In this document: positions 51,749 through 58,409 of the stretch, piece by piece | Layout: each line of letters begins with the position of its first letter | Numbering within the stretch: position 1 is the first letter of the stretch | Source: Nostoc sp. 'Lobaria pulmonaria (5183) cyanobiont' | Lineage (GTDB): Bacteria > Cyanobacteriota > Cyanobacteriia > Cyanobacteriales > Nostocaceae | Direction of reading: 5' to 3' | NCBI RefSeq assembly: GCF_002949795.1 | Contig: NZ_CP026692.1 | Coordinates: forward strand, 2,834,544-2,898,543 | DNA length: 64,000 nt | Notes under the pieces: model-generated | Seen by the model: the letters and a program-made list of their open reading frames with translations, nothing else | Told to the model about the DNA's origin: nothing | The model's database searches: none | Program-made: the position numbers and the translations under genes

Positions 51749-52039
51749 ATGGCAGACAAACAAGATTTGACACCGGAAAAAGTTCGGATCAAAGATAGCT
51801 ACCGTGAGCGGATATTTGCAGAATCACAGCAATTAGGTAAAAGTTACCTAGAGACGCTTTACTTTATCATTGATTGTTATTTTGCTTTCAGAAAGGGTAC
51901 ATTCCCTACTCAACAAGTAGCTTTCACCCCGATTAATACTGAGTCAAACCAACTTGTTCAGCCGACTAAAGAGCTATCTACAGACTCTAAACCAGAGGAT
52001 TCTGATGACCAAACCTTCAGCCTTGATTTTGATTTGTAA
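51749..52039 (+). CDS. ParR-like partner of ParM (intact copy)
   Basis: A 96-residue basic-then-acidic protein. The N-terminal half (LTPEKVRIKDSYRERIFAES then QQLGKSYLETLYFIIDCYFA) looks like a ribbon-helix-helix or related DNA-binding fold. The C-terminal half is disordered and acidic, ending DDQTFSLDFDL, a plausible filament-contacting tail. It is assigned as ParR by position, size and layout, not by direct family recognition. The same gene next to copy 1 is cut by IS4 copy B. Confidence 0.7.
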   Translation: MADKQDLTPEKVRIKDSYRERIFAESQQLGKSYLETLYFIIDCYFAFRKGTFPTQQVAFTPINTESNQLVQPTKELSTDSKPEDSDDQTFSLDFDL

Positions 52040-52091
52040 GGGAAATACAGGGCTCCCGTGAGGTTGGTCAGCCGGTGCTGTAGTCTCAGAG

Positions 52092-52268
52092 TCAGCGCCC
52101 AAGGATGTCACCAGTCGAAGTTAAAGAGCTTTTCACCCAGACATTTTGGTTGTGATAAAAATTACCACGTTGTTCTAATGTAAACCCACCCAGCAATAAT
52201 CCCAACCATACTTCTACCATCGGCATTTTAAAATCCGACACAAGCTGAATTTCAAAAATTCCACTCAT
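52092..52268 (-). CDS. Small hypothetical protein after the AAA ATPase
   Basis: ATG at 52266-52268, right behind the TGA of the AAA gene, encodes about 58 residues: SGIFEIQLVSDFKMPMVEVW then LGLLLGGFTLEQRGNFYHNQ. No named domain. The two-gene layout suggests co-expression before the AAA gene was truncated. Confidence 0.5.
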   Translation of the reverse strand: MSGIFEIQLVSDFKMPMVEVWLGLLLGGFTLEQRGNFYHNQNVWVKSSLTSTGDILGR

Positions 52269-52269
52269 A

Positions 52270-52658
52270 TCACCCAAATAACTCCCGATGCTGATAAGCA
52301 AATCGAGAAACATCCAGACTAGCCACAGGTTTAGCATAAATAGCCTGATTGCGAATTGCTTGTATCTGTTCTGACTCTCGCTCCATAGCTGGAGTAAATT
52401 CTTGTCGCTGTTTCAGCAAATCCTCAAACTCAATTTCCCCTGGTCTACCTTGATAAAAAGCCTCCTCGGCACAACGACGGACTGCATTACCAATTTCTGC
52501 TGGACTGCAAATGCGATATTCAGCCAAAAGTCTACGCCATTGATCATCACTCCAAGGTGAGTTATTGTCTCGAAACCCTGGAAAATACTTAGCTAGATGT
52601 AGATTGAAAACTTCATATCTTGCCCCTTCATGGGGTAAATCCACAAAAAAGATATCAT
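52270..52658 (-). pseudogene. AAA-family ATPase, C-terminal remnant
   Basis: At the IS end the frame opens with DIFFVDLPHEGARYEVFNLH, the conserved strand after the arginine-finger region of AAA ATPases (usually preceded by GRFDE). The helical lid domain follows: WSDDQWRRLLAEYRICSPAE then IGNAVRRCAEEAFYQGRPGE. The nucleotide-binding part has been lost: it is not on the other side of the IS copy (54014 onward). The gene is therefore dead. Confidence 0.78.
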
Positions 52659-54013
52659 CTCATATCTTGCACCTGGAAATAGTAATGTCAATTCCATGAC
52701 TAAGTGCTAAGGGCCGAAGCCGTTCAATGTCTAGTAGCAATAAAGACAAGACTAAATGAGGTAAAAAAGTAGATAGTGCAAGGAAAGCAGCTTGACCCCA
52801 GTCTAAAGAATCAGGGAAACAGGATGAAAGATACGTCCAATATGCTAATAAATAGGCAGTAATAGACAAGACTAACCAACGATAAATTCCTAAAAGAGTA
52901 CCTTGTCCAAATCTATCTAAACCAAAGCGATATTTAGCAGTTTTAAACCAACCTTCAATTTTCCAACGGCGTTTACCCCACCAGGAAATAGTACTGGCTT
53001 TAAGAGGTTGTGTAGAGATAACATATCTTTTAACAAACTGACCATTATCGCGTTTGAAGTAATACTAAGAAAGAGTAACAGGGAAATCTAATCCAACAAG
53101 TCGGACTTGTTGTCCTCGACGATGTAGAAGTTTAACTGGATAACCATTAACCAACTTGCGATTACAACCAATACCAATAACAGCATGATATTTTAGTTTC
53201 CGAAGATTGTTGATAAAATCCTTAGTACCAAAAGCAGTATCAGCGAGAATTTTTACCCGAAATCGTTTGGTTAAATCTTTGGGTAAATGACGTACCATTC
53301 GTAATGCTATTTGAGACGGACTAGCCGTCCCTTTACCTCTCCAGACACGAAAATTCCAGGGTATACGCCATTGTCCAACTACCAAATATAAAACTACTAT
53401 ATGCAAGCCTCGTTTCCCGTTGTAAACGGTTATTAGATTTTTAAATGCTTTAAATTGACCACATTTCTCTAAAGTTGTCAGGTCAATTATTACTTGTAGA
53501 AACGCTTTTCTTCCCAATGGACAATGACTGTTAACTTGCTCAATTGCCTGTTGGCGAAGATGGCGAATTAGCTTGCGAGTAGGCCATTTATAGGTATTCA
53601 AAAATCTACTTAAAGCACTTTCAGATTTGGATTTACTGTAGTGTGGCAAAGGTTTTCCGTCTGCTGCTAGAAACAGCCCTAACATTGCTTCCAAGTTGTC
53701 TCGTTGATAACGGCTAGGCATCAATGCCAGAATCGTATACATTAGGGTATGGGCGTGGGCAAGAATGGTTTCCATATTTCTTGCTGTTATTTATGTTATC
53801 TACGCCCTTTTCTCTCATTTTTTACGAACATATAAAAATATCTTTATGCAGATGACATTATTCCCATCTTTGTATATGTCATTTGTATATATTTTGATAC
53901 TAAATGTAGTTTATTATACTAATGCAAAACGTAGAAGCTCAATTTTTAGATGTTACTTTTATTTTCTTGTTATTGACTAATACTGAGAGTTTTTATCAGG
54001 TGCAAGATATGAG
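52659..54013. mobile_element. 1,355-bp DDE insertion sequence, copy 2 (inverted)
   Basis: Inverted repeat ends CTCATATCTTGCACCTG at 52659 and CAGGTGCAAGATATGAG ending 54013. Apart from orientation, it has the same layout as copy 1. Together they flank 44490-52658. Confidence 0.93.
52660..53775 (-). pseudogene. DDE transposase of the 1,355-bp IS with the same in-frame TAG (copy 2)
   Basis: Identical arrangement to copy 1: METILAHAHTLMYTILALMP at the start, TAG at 53065-53067 after FPVTLS, then continuation in the same frame with YYFKRDNGQ and WKIEGWFKTAKYRFGLD. The shared stop shows that the amber codon was in the copy that moved. Confidence 0.85.
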
Positions 54014-54741
54014 TATACGTTGAAAATAGCTATCTTATTGAGATTTTAGGCTGTAGTTGATTTTTCTTGTTTTACCAAGTAAATTTTTAAGGCACTCAAA
54101 ATATACTTCCCTACCTAAAGAAATAATTACGCAAAAATACATATAACTTATATTTATTTTTTGTAAAGTTATATGAAGTTTGTCGAACAGATAAGGGGCA
54201 ACAGTTTTATCCTAATTTTTCGTGATTTTTGGTCATCGGATAATTGACACTCTCTTTCTCTGAAGCCACTGAGTTTCCCGCATCCCGCGAGGTTTTATAA
54301 GTAAGCAATTAAGCATTTTGAGTAAGCAATATGCCTTTTTGCTTGCCCAAAACACTAAAATGAGAAAGCAAACAGGCATTTTGAGAAAGTAATCAGCTTT
54401 TTTTATTTGTCATTTCTCGCTTGTCCTTGCAGCAGAGTTTCGCGCACCCATTGTGTCTAAATGTTTATATAAAGTTCTAACTCCTCCAAGATAATTTTTT
54501 GAAAGAATACTTGGGCGATCGCTATCTGTGTCGGCATAATCTATACTTATACATTCACGATCTGCGATCGCCTTCTCAAGTAACCACTTTCATTGATTAG
54601 TGAATATTATAGGTGTTTCAGATATCGATAAGTATCTGACGAAAAACTAGAAAACCTCCAGTTATGATTTGTAACTGGAGGTTTGACACGTTTGGCGGGG
54701 ATAAAATGCCAATGTTTCCATTAATTCGACTTCTGATGAAG
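54014..54741. other. Gene-poor AT-rich region, ~730 bp
   Basis: I find no coding sequence. There are several near-repeats built on AAGCATTTTGAG and GGCATTTTGAGAAAG (about 54310-54400), two HIP1-like sites (54518-54590), a strong hairpin (54653-54683) and a decayed CRISPR repeat (54714-54746). Confidence 0.5.
54653..54683. terminator. 12-bp perfect hairpin, probable terminator
   Basis: AACCTCCAGTTA (54653-54664) pairs exactly with TAACTGGAGGTT (54672-54683) around a 7-base loop. On the minus strand it follows the small gene ending at 54742, so it could end the cas-side transcription unit. Confidence 0.6.
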
Positions 54742-54746
54742 TCAAG
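54714..54746 (-). repeat. Solitary degenerate CRISPR repeat
   Basis: GTTTCCATTAATTCGACTTC followed by TGATGAAGTCAAG matches the array repeat at about 27 of the first 31 positions and has the same orientation. No spacer-repeat unit adjoins it. It overlaps the stop of the small gene at 54742. It looks like a relic of a second array or of an array rearrangement. Confidence 0.7.
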
Positions 54747-54924
54747 CAATTTCAGTCGGGGAATTAAATTTCACCACCAACTTTACATTAGCCATTTGTT
54801 TTTGCAGCACTTGTAGATAAGCAGTTGCGTCATTATGGCGACGGAATCTCGCTATAACTTTGCTATCCTTGCTAGATAATTTACGAATTATGCACCACGG
54901 ATGTAGTTGCTCAAAATAGGTCAT
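54742..54924 (-). CDS. Small hypothetical protein, 60 aa
   Basis: MTYFEQLHPWCIIRKLSSKD then a basic/aromatic stretch (ARFRRHNDATAYLQVLQKQM) and VKLVVKFNSP. It is not assigned to a named family, but the composition and length look like a genuine conserved cyanobacterial small protein. A GGAGATTATT sequence ahead of the ATG is a fair ribosome-binding site. The solitary CRISPR repeat overlaps its end. Confidence 0.6.
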   Translation of the reverse strand: MTYFEQLHPWCIIRKLSSKDSKVIARFRRHNDATAYLQVLQKQMANVKLVVKFNSPTEIA

Positions 54925-55061
54925 AATAATCTCCTACAATTGCTGAAATTTGTATGAATAATGTATTTTTCAATTGCCCAAATTCACATTAGTTTAGGAG
55001 ATAGACATCAAAACAGGTCTAGAAGATATTGACAATCGAGTACTTATGTGGATGCAAAACA

Positions 55062-55361
55062 CTATGAAGCAGCAAAACGCAACAAGCCTTGTATATGTTC
55101 AGGAATCTCCTCGTAATGTTCCAGCAAGAAATCCATCAATCCTAGATGAAGTAAATCATTACGTGTTGGATAGCGTCGGTTACGCCCATTTCTAAACCAG
55201 CCCCTAACTGTGGAATCAGAACGAGAGCATATCAGAGCTATTTGCTCATAACTAACTGCCCATTTAGAATAGAATTGCTGTGGTGTCATGCCAAATTCCC
55301 AATTGCTGTACATTGAAATTAGCCGTAAATCTCGCATTTGTAATGGACGAGGGTTGGGCAT
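55062..55361 (-). CDS. Helix-turn-helix protein of unknown function
   Basis: A 99-residue protein: LQMRDLRLISMYSNWEFGMT, then an HTH-like segment (WAVSYEQIALICSRSDSTVR, WFRNGRNRRYPTRNDLLHLG) and FLLEHYEEIPEHIQGLL. Similar short proteins are common in filamentous cyanobacteria and may be regulators or transposon-derived. The ATG at 55361 or the internal ATG nine codons in are both possible. Confidence 0.7.
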   Translation of the reverse strand: MPNPRPLQMRDLRLISMYSNWEFGMTPQQFYSKWAVSYEQIALICSRSDSTVRGWFRNGRNRRYPTRNDLLHLGLMDFLLEHYEEIPEHIQGLLRFAAS

Positions 55362-55605
55362 AAGAATAAGTAAAAAGTAAAAAGGTAAAAGGAGAGAAGG
55401 TAAAAAGCCAAAAGCCTTGGCTTGAAAATGCTTTGACTTTTGACTTCATTAACAAACTTTGGGGGTTTAAGTCCCCAGCAATATAGGCAGCGGGTTTTGA
55501 TACCTAAGCTAAATCCCCGGACGCTCACAAACTCGCTAACACAAAACGTAATTGCGAATTGCGTTAGCGCAGCGGGGCGAAGCCCATTGCGAATTGCGAA
55601 TTGGT
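55362..55605. other. Repeat-filled intergenic region, 244 bp
   Basis: It contains AAAAGTAAAAAGGTAAAAGG-type runs (also seen near 57340, 60425 and 61400), a GGGGTTTAAGTCCCC hairpin, and the interspersed repeat at 55546-55602. No gene is present. Confidence 0.5.
55546..55602. repeat. Cyanobacterial interspersed repeat (GCGAATTGCGTTAGCG type)
   Basis: GTAATTGCGAATTGCGTTAG is followed by CGCAGCGGGGCGAAGCCCAT and a second GCGAATTGCGAATTG. The inner GGGGCGAAGCCC forms a small hairpin. This is a widespread repeat style in Nostocales. Confidence 0.6.
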
Positions 55606-55875
55606 TTAATGTGAATCTATGTGTGTTACTTCAATACTTATTTTCTCCATGTAACGCCAGTAAAATCGTTTCGTCATCGATGCGGAAGAACTCCAAATAT
55701 CACTATCTTTGCAGCGATATCGATGCGTTCTCAAACTCCGATAGGTCGGGCCATATTGAGCAAAACATTCAAAAGCCTTTTTATATTGCTTGCGGTCTGA
55801 AGAGGGTAAGGTCTCAAGTTTTTTTTGAACTTTGGAAGTAAAAACTAAACGGAATTTGATAGCTGGAATCTGCAT
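55606..55875 (-). CDS. RelE/ParE-superfamily toxin-like protein
   Basis: An 89-residue basic protein. It starts IKFRLVFTSKVQKKLETLPS, then YKKAFECFAQYGPTYRSLRT and HRYRC, with FYWRYMEKISIEVTHIDSH at the end, matching the beta-alpha-alpha-beta pattern of RelE-like mRNA interferases. No antitoxin gene is next to it in the window, so it is either an orphan or not a toxin. The start at 55875 is used because similarity to the pattern begins right after it. Confidence 0.65.
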   Translation of the reverse strand: MQIPAIKFRLVFTSKVQKKLETLPSSDRKQYKKAFECFAQYGPTYRSLRTHRYRCKDSDIWSSSASMTKRFYWRYMEKISIEVTHIDSH

Positions 55876-55999
55876 TCAATAGTTTCCGAATATCCAAACT
55901 TGACCGAAAGCGTGGAGATGTTTCACTCTTGCCGGTGGAGCGCGTGGAGCGTTCATATTGGTCTTTTTAGTAGGGTGAAATCTTGGTGAAAATTCCGAA

Positions 56000-56278
56000 T
56001 TAGACAATATACGCCGCGTCGTCAATTACCAACTGCGGTTGCGTACCCAAAACTGCGATTTTGCAACGAGTATGTGCAGACATCGGATAGAATCGTACTT
56101 GGTCTTCGCGTTTGTTTACTAATCGAACAAGATATTTAGATAGAGTTGTGTACTGGTTTTCATCTAATACACATTCAAAAACCGACTTTTGCACCCGCAA
56201 TCCGTAAGCTTCTAGGAGTTTAGCCACTTTGTTGCGACGGCGATCGCTAACAATGTCGTAGCATACTAAATAGAACAT
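56000..56278 (-). CDS. cas2: CRISPR adaptation protein Cas2
   Basis: A 92-residue Cas2. The first strand MFYLVCYDIVSDRRRNKVAK has the conserved aspartate (D8), followed by LLEAYGLRVQKSVFECVLDE and the later VRFYPMSAHTRCKIAVLG. It forms the bridge of the Cas1-Cas2 integrase. It starts 2 bp after the cas1 stop, so they form an operon. Either Cas1 or the RT-Cas1 could be its partner. Confidence 0.94.
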   Translation of the reverse strand: MFYLVCYDIVSDRRRNKVAKLLEAYGLRVQKSVFECVLDENQYTTLSKYLVRLVNKREDQVRFYPMSAHTRCKIAVLGTQPQLVIDDAAYIV

Positions 56279-56280
56279 CT

Positions 56281-57324
56281 CTACCTCACCAGGGTTAACG
56301 GTGTTTTTTGGAGTTCAGTAATATTGGCGAGGTTGGAATCGGCTGGGTGAAATTTCAAAGCCAAGGGACGGTAATAGTCCACATTACCCAGCAAACACGC
56401 AAGATATTCTCGTACTTGTAAATCCATACACTGGCGGTAGCTAATTTCTCCTGCGTAAGGATGCAGTATAAAGGTACGTAACTTTCCTTCCCAATGCTGA
56501 AGAAAATGTTGGAGGATGCTTCGTGGATGACTTTTACCATTTCCATTCCCGTTTCCGTTAGTATGGGGAAAATTTCGGGCGAAATTTAATACTAGGTCAT
56601 CAACAATTGCAGCACGAAATTCGGCGGTAAAATCCCATGCTAACGGTAACTCACGATCTAAATCGCGGTGTAAAATTGCGTAATCGGGATGAAGTCCTGT
56701 GGTATCCAGTAGGGTGTATATATATTGATGCAGTAGTTGATATCCCAGGTTCAAAAAACCATTAATGCGCTTTTGGTTGAACTGTGAACATGAATTGTGA
56801 AAGTTGAGTAGCGAAGTAACAGCACTGTAGTAAACTTTATCTGCTTCTTCGCTATATTCGCGCAGTTCATTAGGAGATGTTGCTAGTGGTAAGTTATCCA
56901 TCAACAACGTTAGGTAATTTAATGCACGCTTGGTTGTATAGTCGGCGTAATGACGAGTCCAACTTTGCACAAAGGTATGTTGATTGTGCAATTTTGCCCA
57001 GATGATACTTTCCGCAGTAGCATGATTAAATTCTGCATTACGTGCGCGTTGGCGTTGAGAAGTTAGATATTTATATTGGCGTTGTGCTGTGTTTTCTAAT
57101 CTCCCGATGAATTTGCCATTTGCAGTTAAATAAAGCACTGGGATTTGATGAGCTACTACAACCTGAAGTACTTCTTTTGACAATCTGATGTTACCAAAGA
57201 GAATGATTTGGCTGACGTTATTAATCCGAAGACTGATACATTGTTTTTGTTGATGGAACACCTTTAAATAATGGTGTTGCACTTGGAGGGTTGCATCCTG
57301 TTCGGTGATATAAATTGTGGACAT
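56281..57324 (-). CDS. cas1: CRISPR adaptation protein Cas1 (stand-alone)
   Basis: Metal-dependent spacer integrase of 347 residues. The N-terminal beta domain begins STIYITEQDATLQVQHHYLK. The catalytic C-terminal domain has Glu159/160 in REYSEEADKVYY, His219 in YAILHRDLDRE and acidic Asp231/Glu235 in AWDFTAEFRAAIVDD; these are the expected metal ligands. A short GN-rich insertion (about 255-263) is unusual but lies in a loop. The start at 57324 (MSTIYITEQ) is chosen over the longer frame to 57363. It lies downstream of the array and upstream of cas2. It is distinct from the Cas1 domain of the RT fusion. Confidence 0.95.
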   Translation of the reverse strand: MSTIYITEQDATLQVQHHYLKVFHQQKQCISLRINNVSQIILFGNIRLSKEVLQVVVAHQIPVLYLTANGKFIGRLENTAQRQYKYLTSQRQRARNAEFNHATAESIIWAKLHNQHTFVQSWTRHYADYTTKRALNYLTLLMDNLPLATSPNELREYSEEADKVYYSAVTSLLNFHNSCSQFNQKRINGFLNLGYQLLHQYIYTLLDTTGLHPDYAILHRDLDRELPLAWDFTAEFRAAIVDDLVLNFARNFPHTNGNGNGNGKSHPRSILQHFLQHWEGKLRTFILHPYAGEISYRQCMDLQVREYLACLLGNVDYYRPLALKFHPADSNLANITELQKTPLTLVR

Positions 57325-57425
57325 AGTTGAAATTAAGTAAAAGGTTAAAGGTAAAAAGTTCAAACAGAAAAGGCTGTTCTTTTTTTTGTTCGTTGCACTT
57401 CTTACTTAATTACATATTCTCAGAT

Positions 57426-57495
57426 AGATATATAACCTGATATATAACAAAGGGAGTTTGGATATAAGTTTGTATATAAGTTTGTATATAAGTTA
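57426..57495. promoter_or_regulatory. Repeated TATATAA(C/G)-type motifs upstream of cas1
   Basis: Five near-copies lie in 70 bp: GATATATAACC, GATATATAACA, GATATAAGTTTG, GTATATAAGTTTG and GTATATAAGTTAG. Similar units occur at 60543-60602 between RT-cas1 and the divergent HTH gene. They are at the expected place for an operator or activator site of the cas1-cas2 operon. Confidence 0.6.
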
Positions 57496-57552
57496 GACAA
57501 TTAAAAATCTGGGAATATAGCCATACTAAATAATGTTCGCTTAAAAAACAAA

Positions 57553-57581
57553 ACCCCCGATTTCTCAAACAAATCGGGGGT
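57553..57581. terminator. Strong hairpin between array and cas1
   Basis: ACCCCCGATTT (57553-57563) pairs fully with AAATCGGGGGT (57571-57581) around CTCAAAC. On the minus strand a run of T follows the stem (TTTGTTTTTTAA). It would end the array transcript before cas1. Confidence 0.75.
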
Positions 57582-57587
57582 CTGTAA

Positions 57588-58198
57588 TTTATAACTAATT
57601 CATTTTCCGAAGAAGTTTAAAGGAAAATAGACTTTGGCAGAATGCCACATCCAATAGTAAGTTTCCATTAATTCAACTTCCGAAGAAGTTTAAAGCAATT
57701 GTTCTCAACAAGAATAATTGTTTAGCAACTCGGTTTCCATTAATTCAACTTCCGAAGAAGTTTAAAGCCCTTGTTTTCGGACACAGAGGTACAGGTAGAA
57801 AAGGTTTCCATTAATTCAACTTCCGAAGAAGTTTAAAGAGAAATTAACTCCAAGGAATCAGACATGTCCAACATTGTTTCCATTAATTCAACTTCCGAAG
57901 AAGTTTAAAGAGCAGATGACCATAGATTTTGTGTCCCGCATTCTGAAGTTTCCATTAATTCAACTTCCGAAGAAGTTTAAATATCTGGTTTTATACATTC
58001 TGGAAGGAAGTTATCAAATGTTTCCATTAATTCAACTTCCGAAGAAGTTTAAAGCCTCAAAAAGTACCGCTGGTTTAGGCTTCAGTACTGGTTTCCATTA
58101 ATTCAACTTCCGAAGAAGTTTAAAGTTTTGAAACCTTAAAAAAAATGCTAAACGCTGATCCTAGTTTCCATTAATTCAACTTCCGAAGAAGTTTAAAG
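57588..58198 (-). CRISPR. CRISPR array: 8 repeats plus a degenerate terminal repeat
   Basis: Repeat units of 34-35 bp (plus-strand start GTTTCCATTAATTCAACTTC, end CGAAGAAGTTTAAAG) begin at 57661, 57733, 57804, 57876, 57948, 58020, 58091 and 58164. Spacers are 36-38 bp and all different. One further unit at about 57588-57622 keeps only its right half (CCGAAGAAGTTTAAAG) and marks the leader-distal end, so transcription should run on the minus strand. There the repeat reads CTTTAAACTTC, TTCG, GAAGTT and ends AATGGAAAC, giving a UUCG-loop stem and a typical 5' handle. The unit at 57948 differs at its last base. The repeat style fits type III or related cyanobacterial arrays. Confidence 0.97.
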
Positions 58199-58409
58199 GG
58201 CTGGCTACTGAAAGCCTTACCCAGAGGTCATCCTACAGCAGATTTTCGGGGCTTGTCAAATTTATCCAAAATCAATACCCTCAATTGAGAATTAACCCTC
58301 CGAGAAAAAGCCCCGAACCCTTAATTGATAAGCTTGCCGGGGCTGTCAACGAAAGAATCAGGGTTTGGGGCTTTAGACTTCAGCCCCGAAACGAGCAAAC
58401 AGTTAAGTT
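58199..58409 (-). promoter_or_regulatory. CRISPR leader between RT-cas1 and the array
   Basis: These 211 bp lie between the RT-cas1 stop and the first repeat. They contain TTCGGGGCTT (58245-58254) and its perfect inverse AAGCCCCGAA (58309-58318), plus further GGGGCT/AGCCCC pairs near 58336 and 58369-58389. No gene is present. The inverted GGGGCT units may be leader-binding motifs or transcript hairpins. Confidence 0.65.

Noticed and set aside
57874..58101. 75-codon frame running through the CRISPR array
   Set aside because: It is read-through of repeats (FPLIQLPKKFK units), not a gene.
57588..58198. Array transcription on the plus strand
   Set aside because: The decayed repeat is at the left end and the AATGGAAAC handle end appears only on the minus strand.
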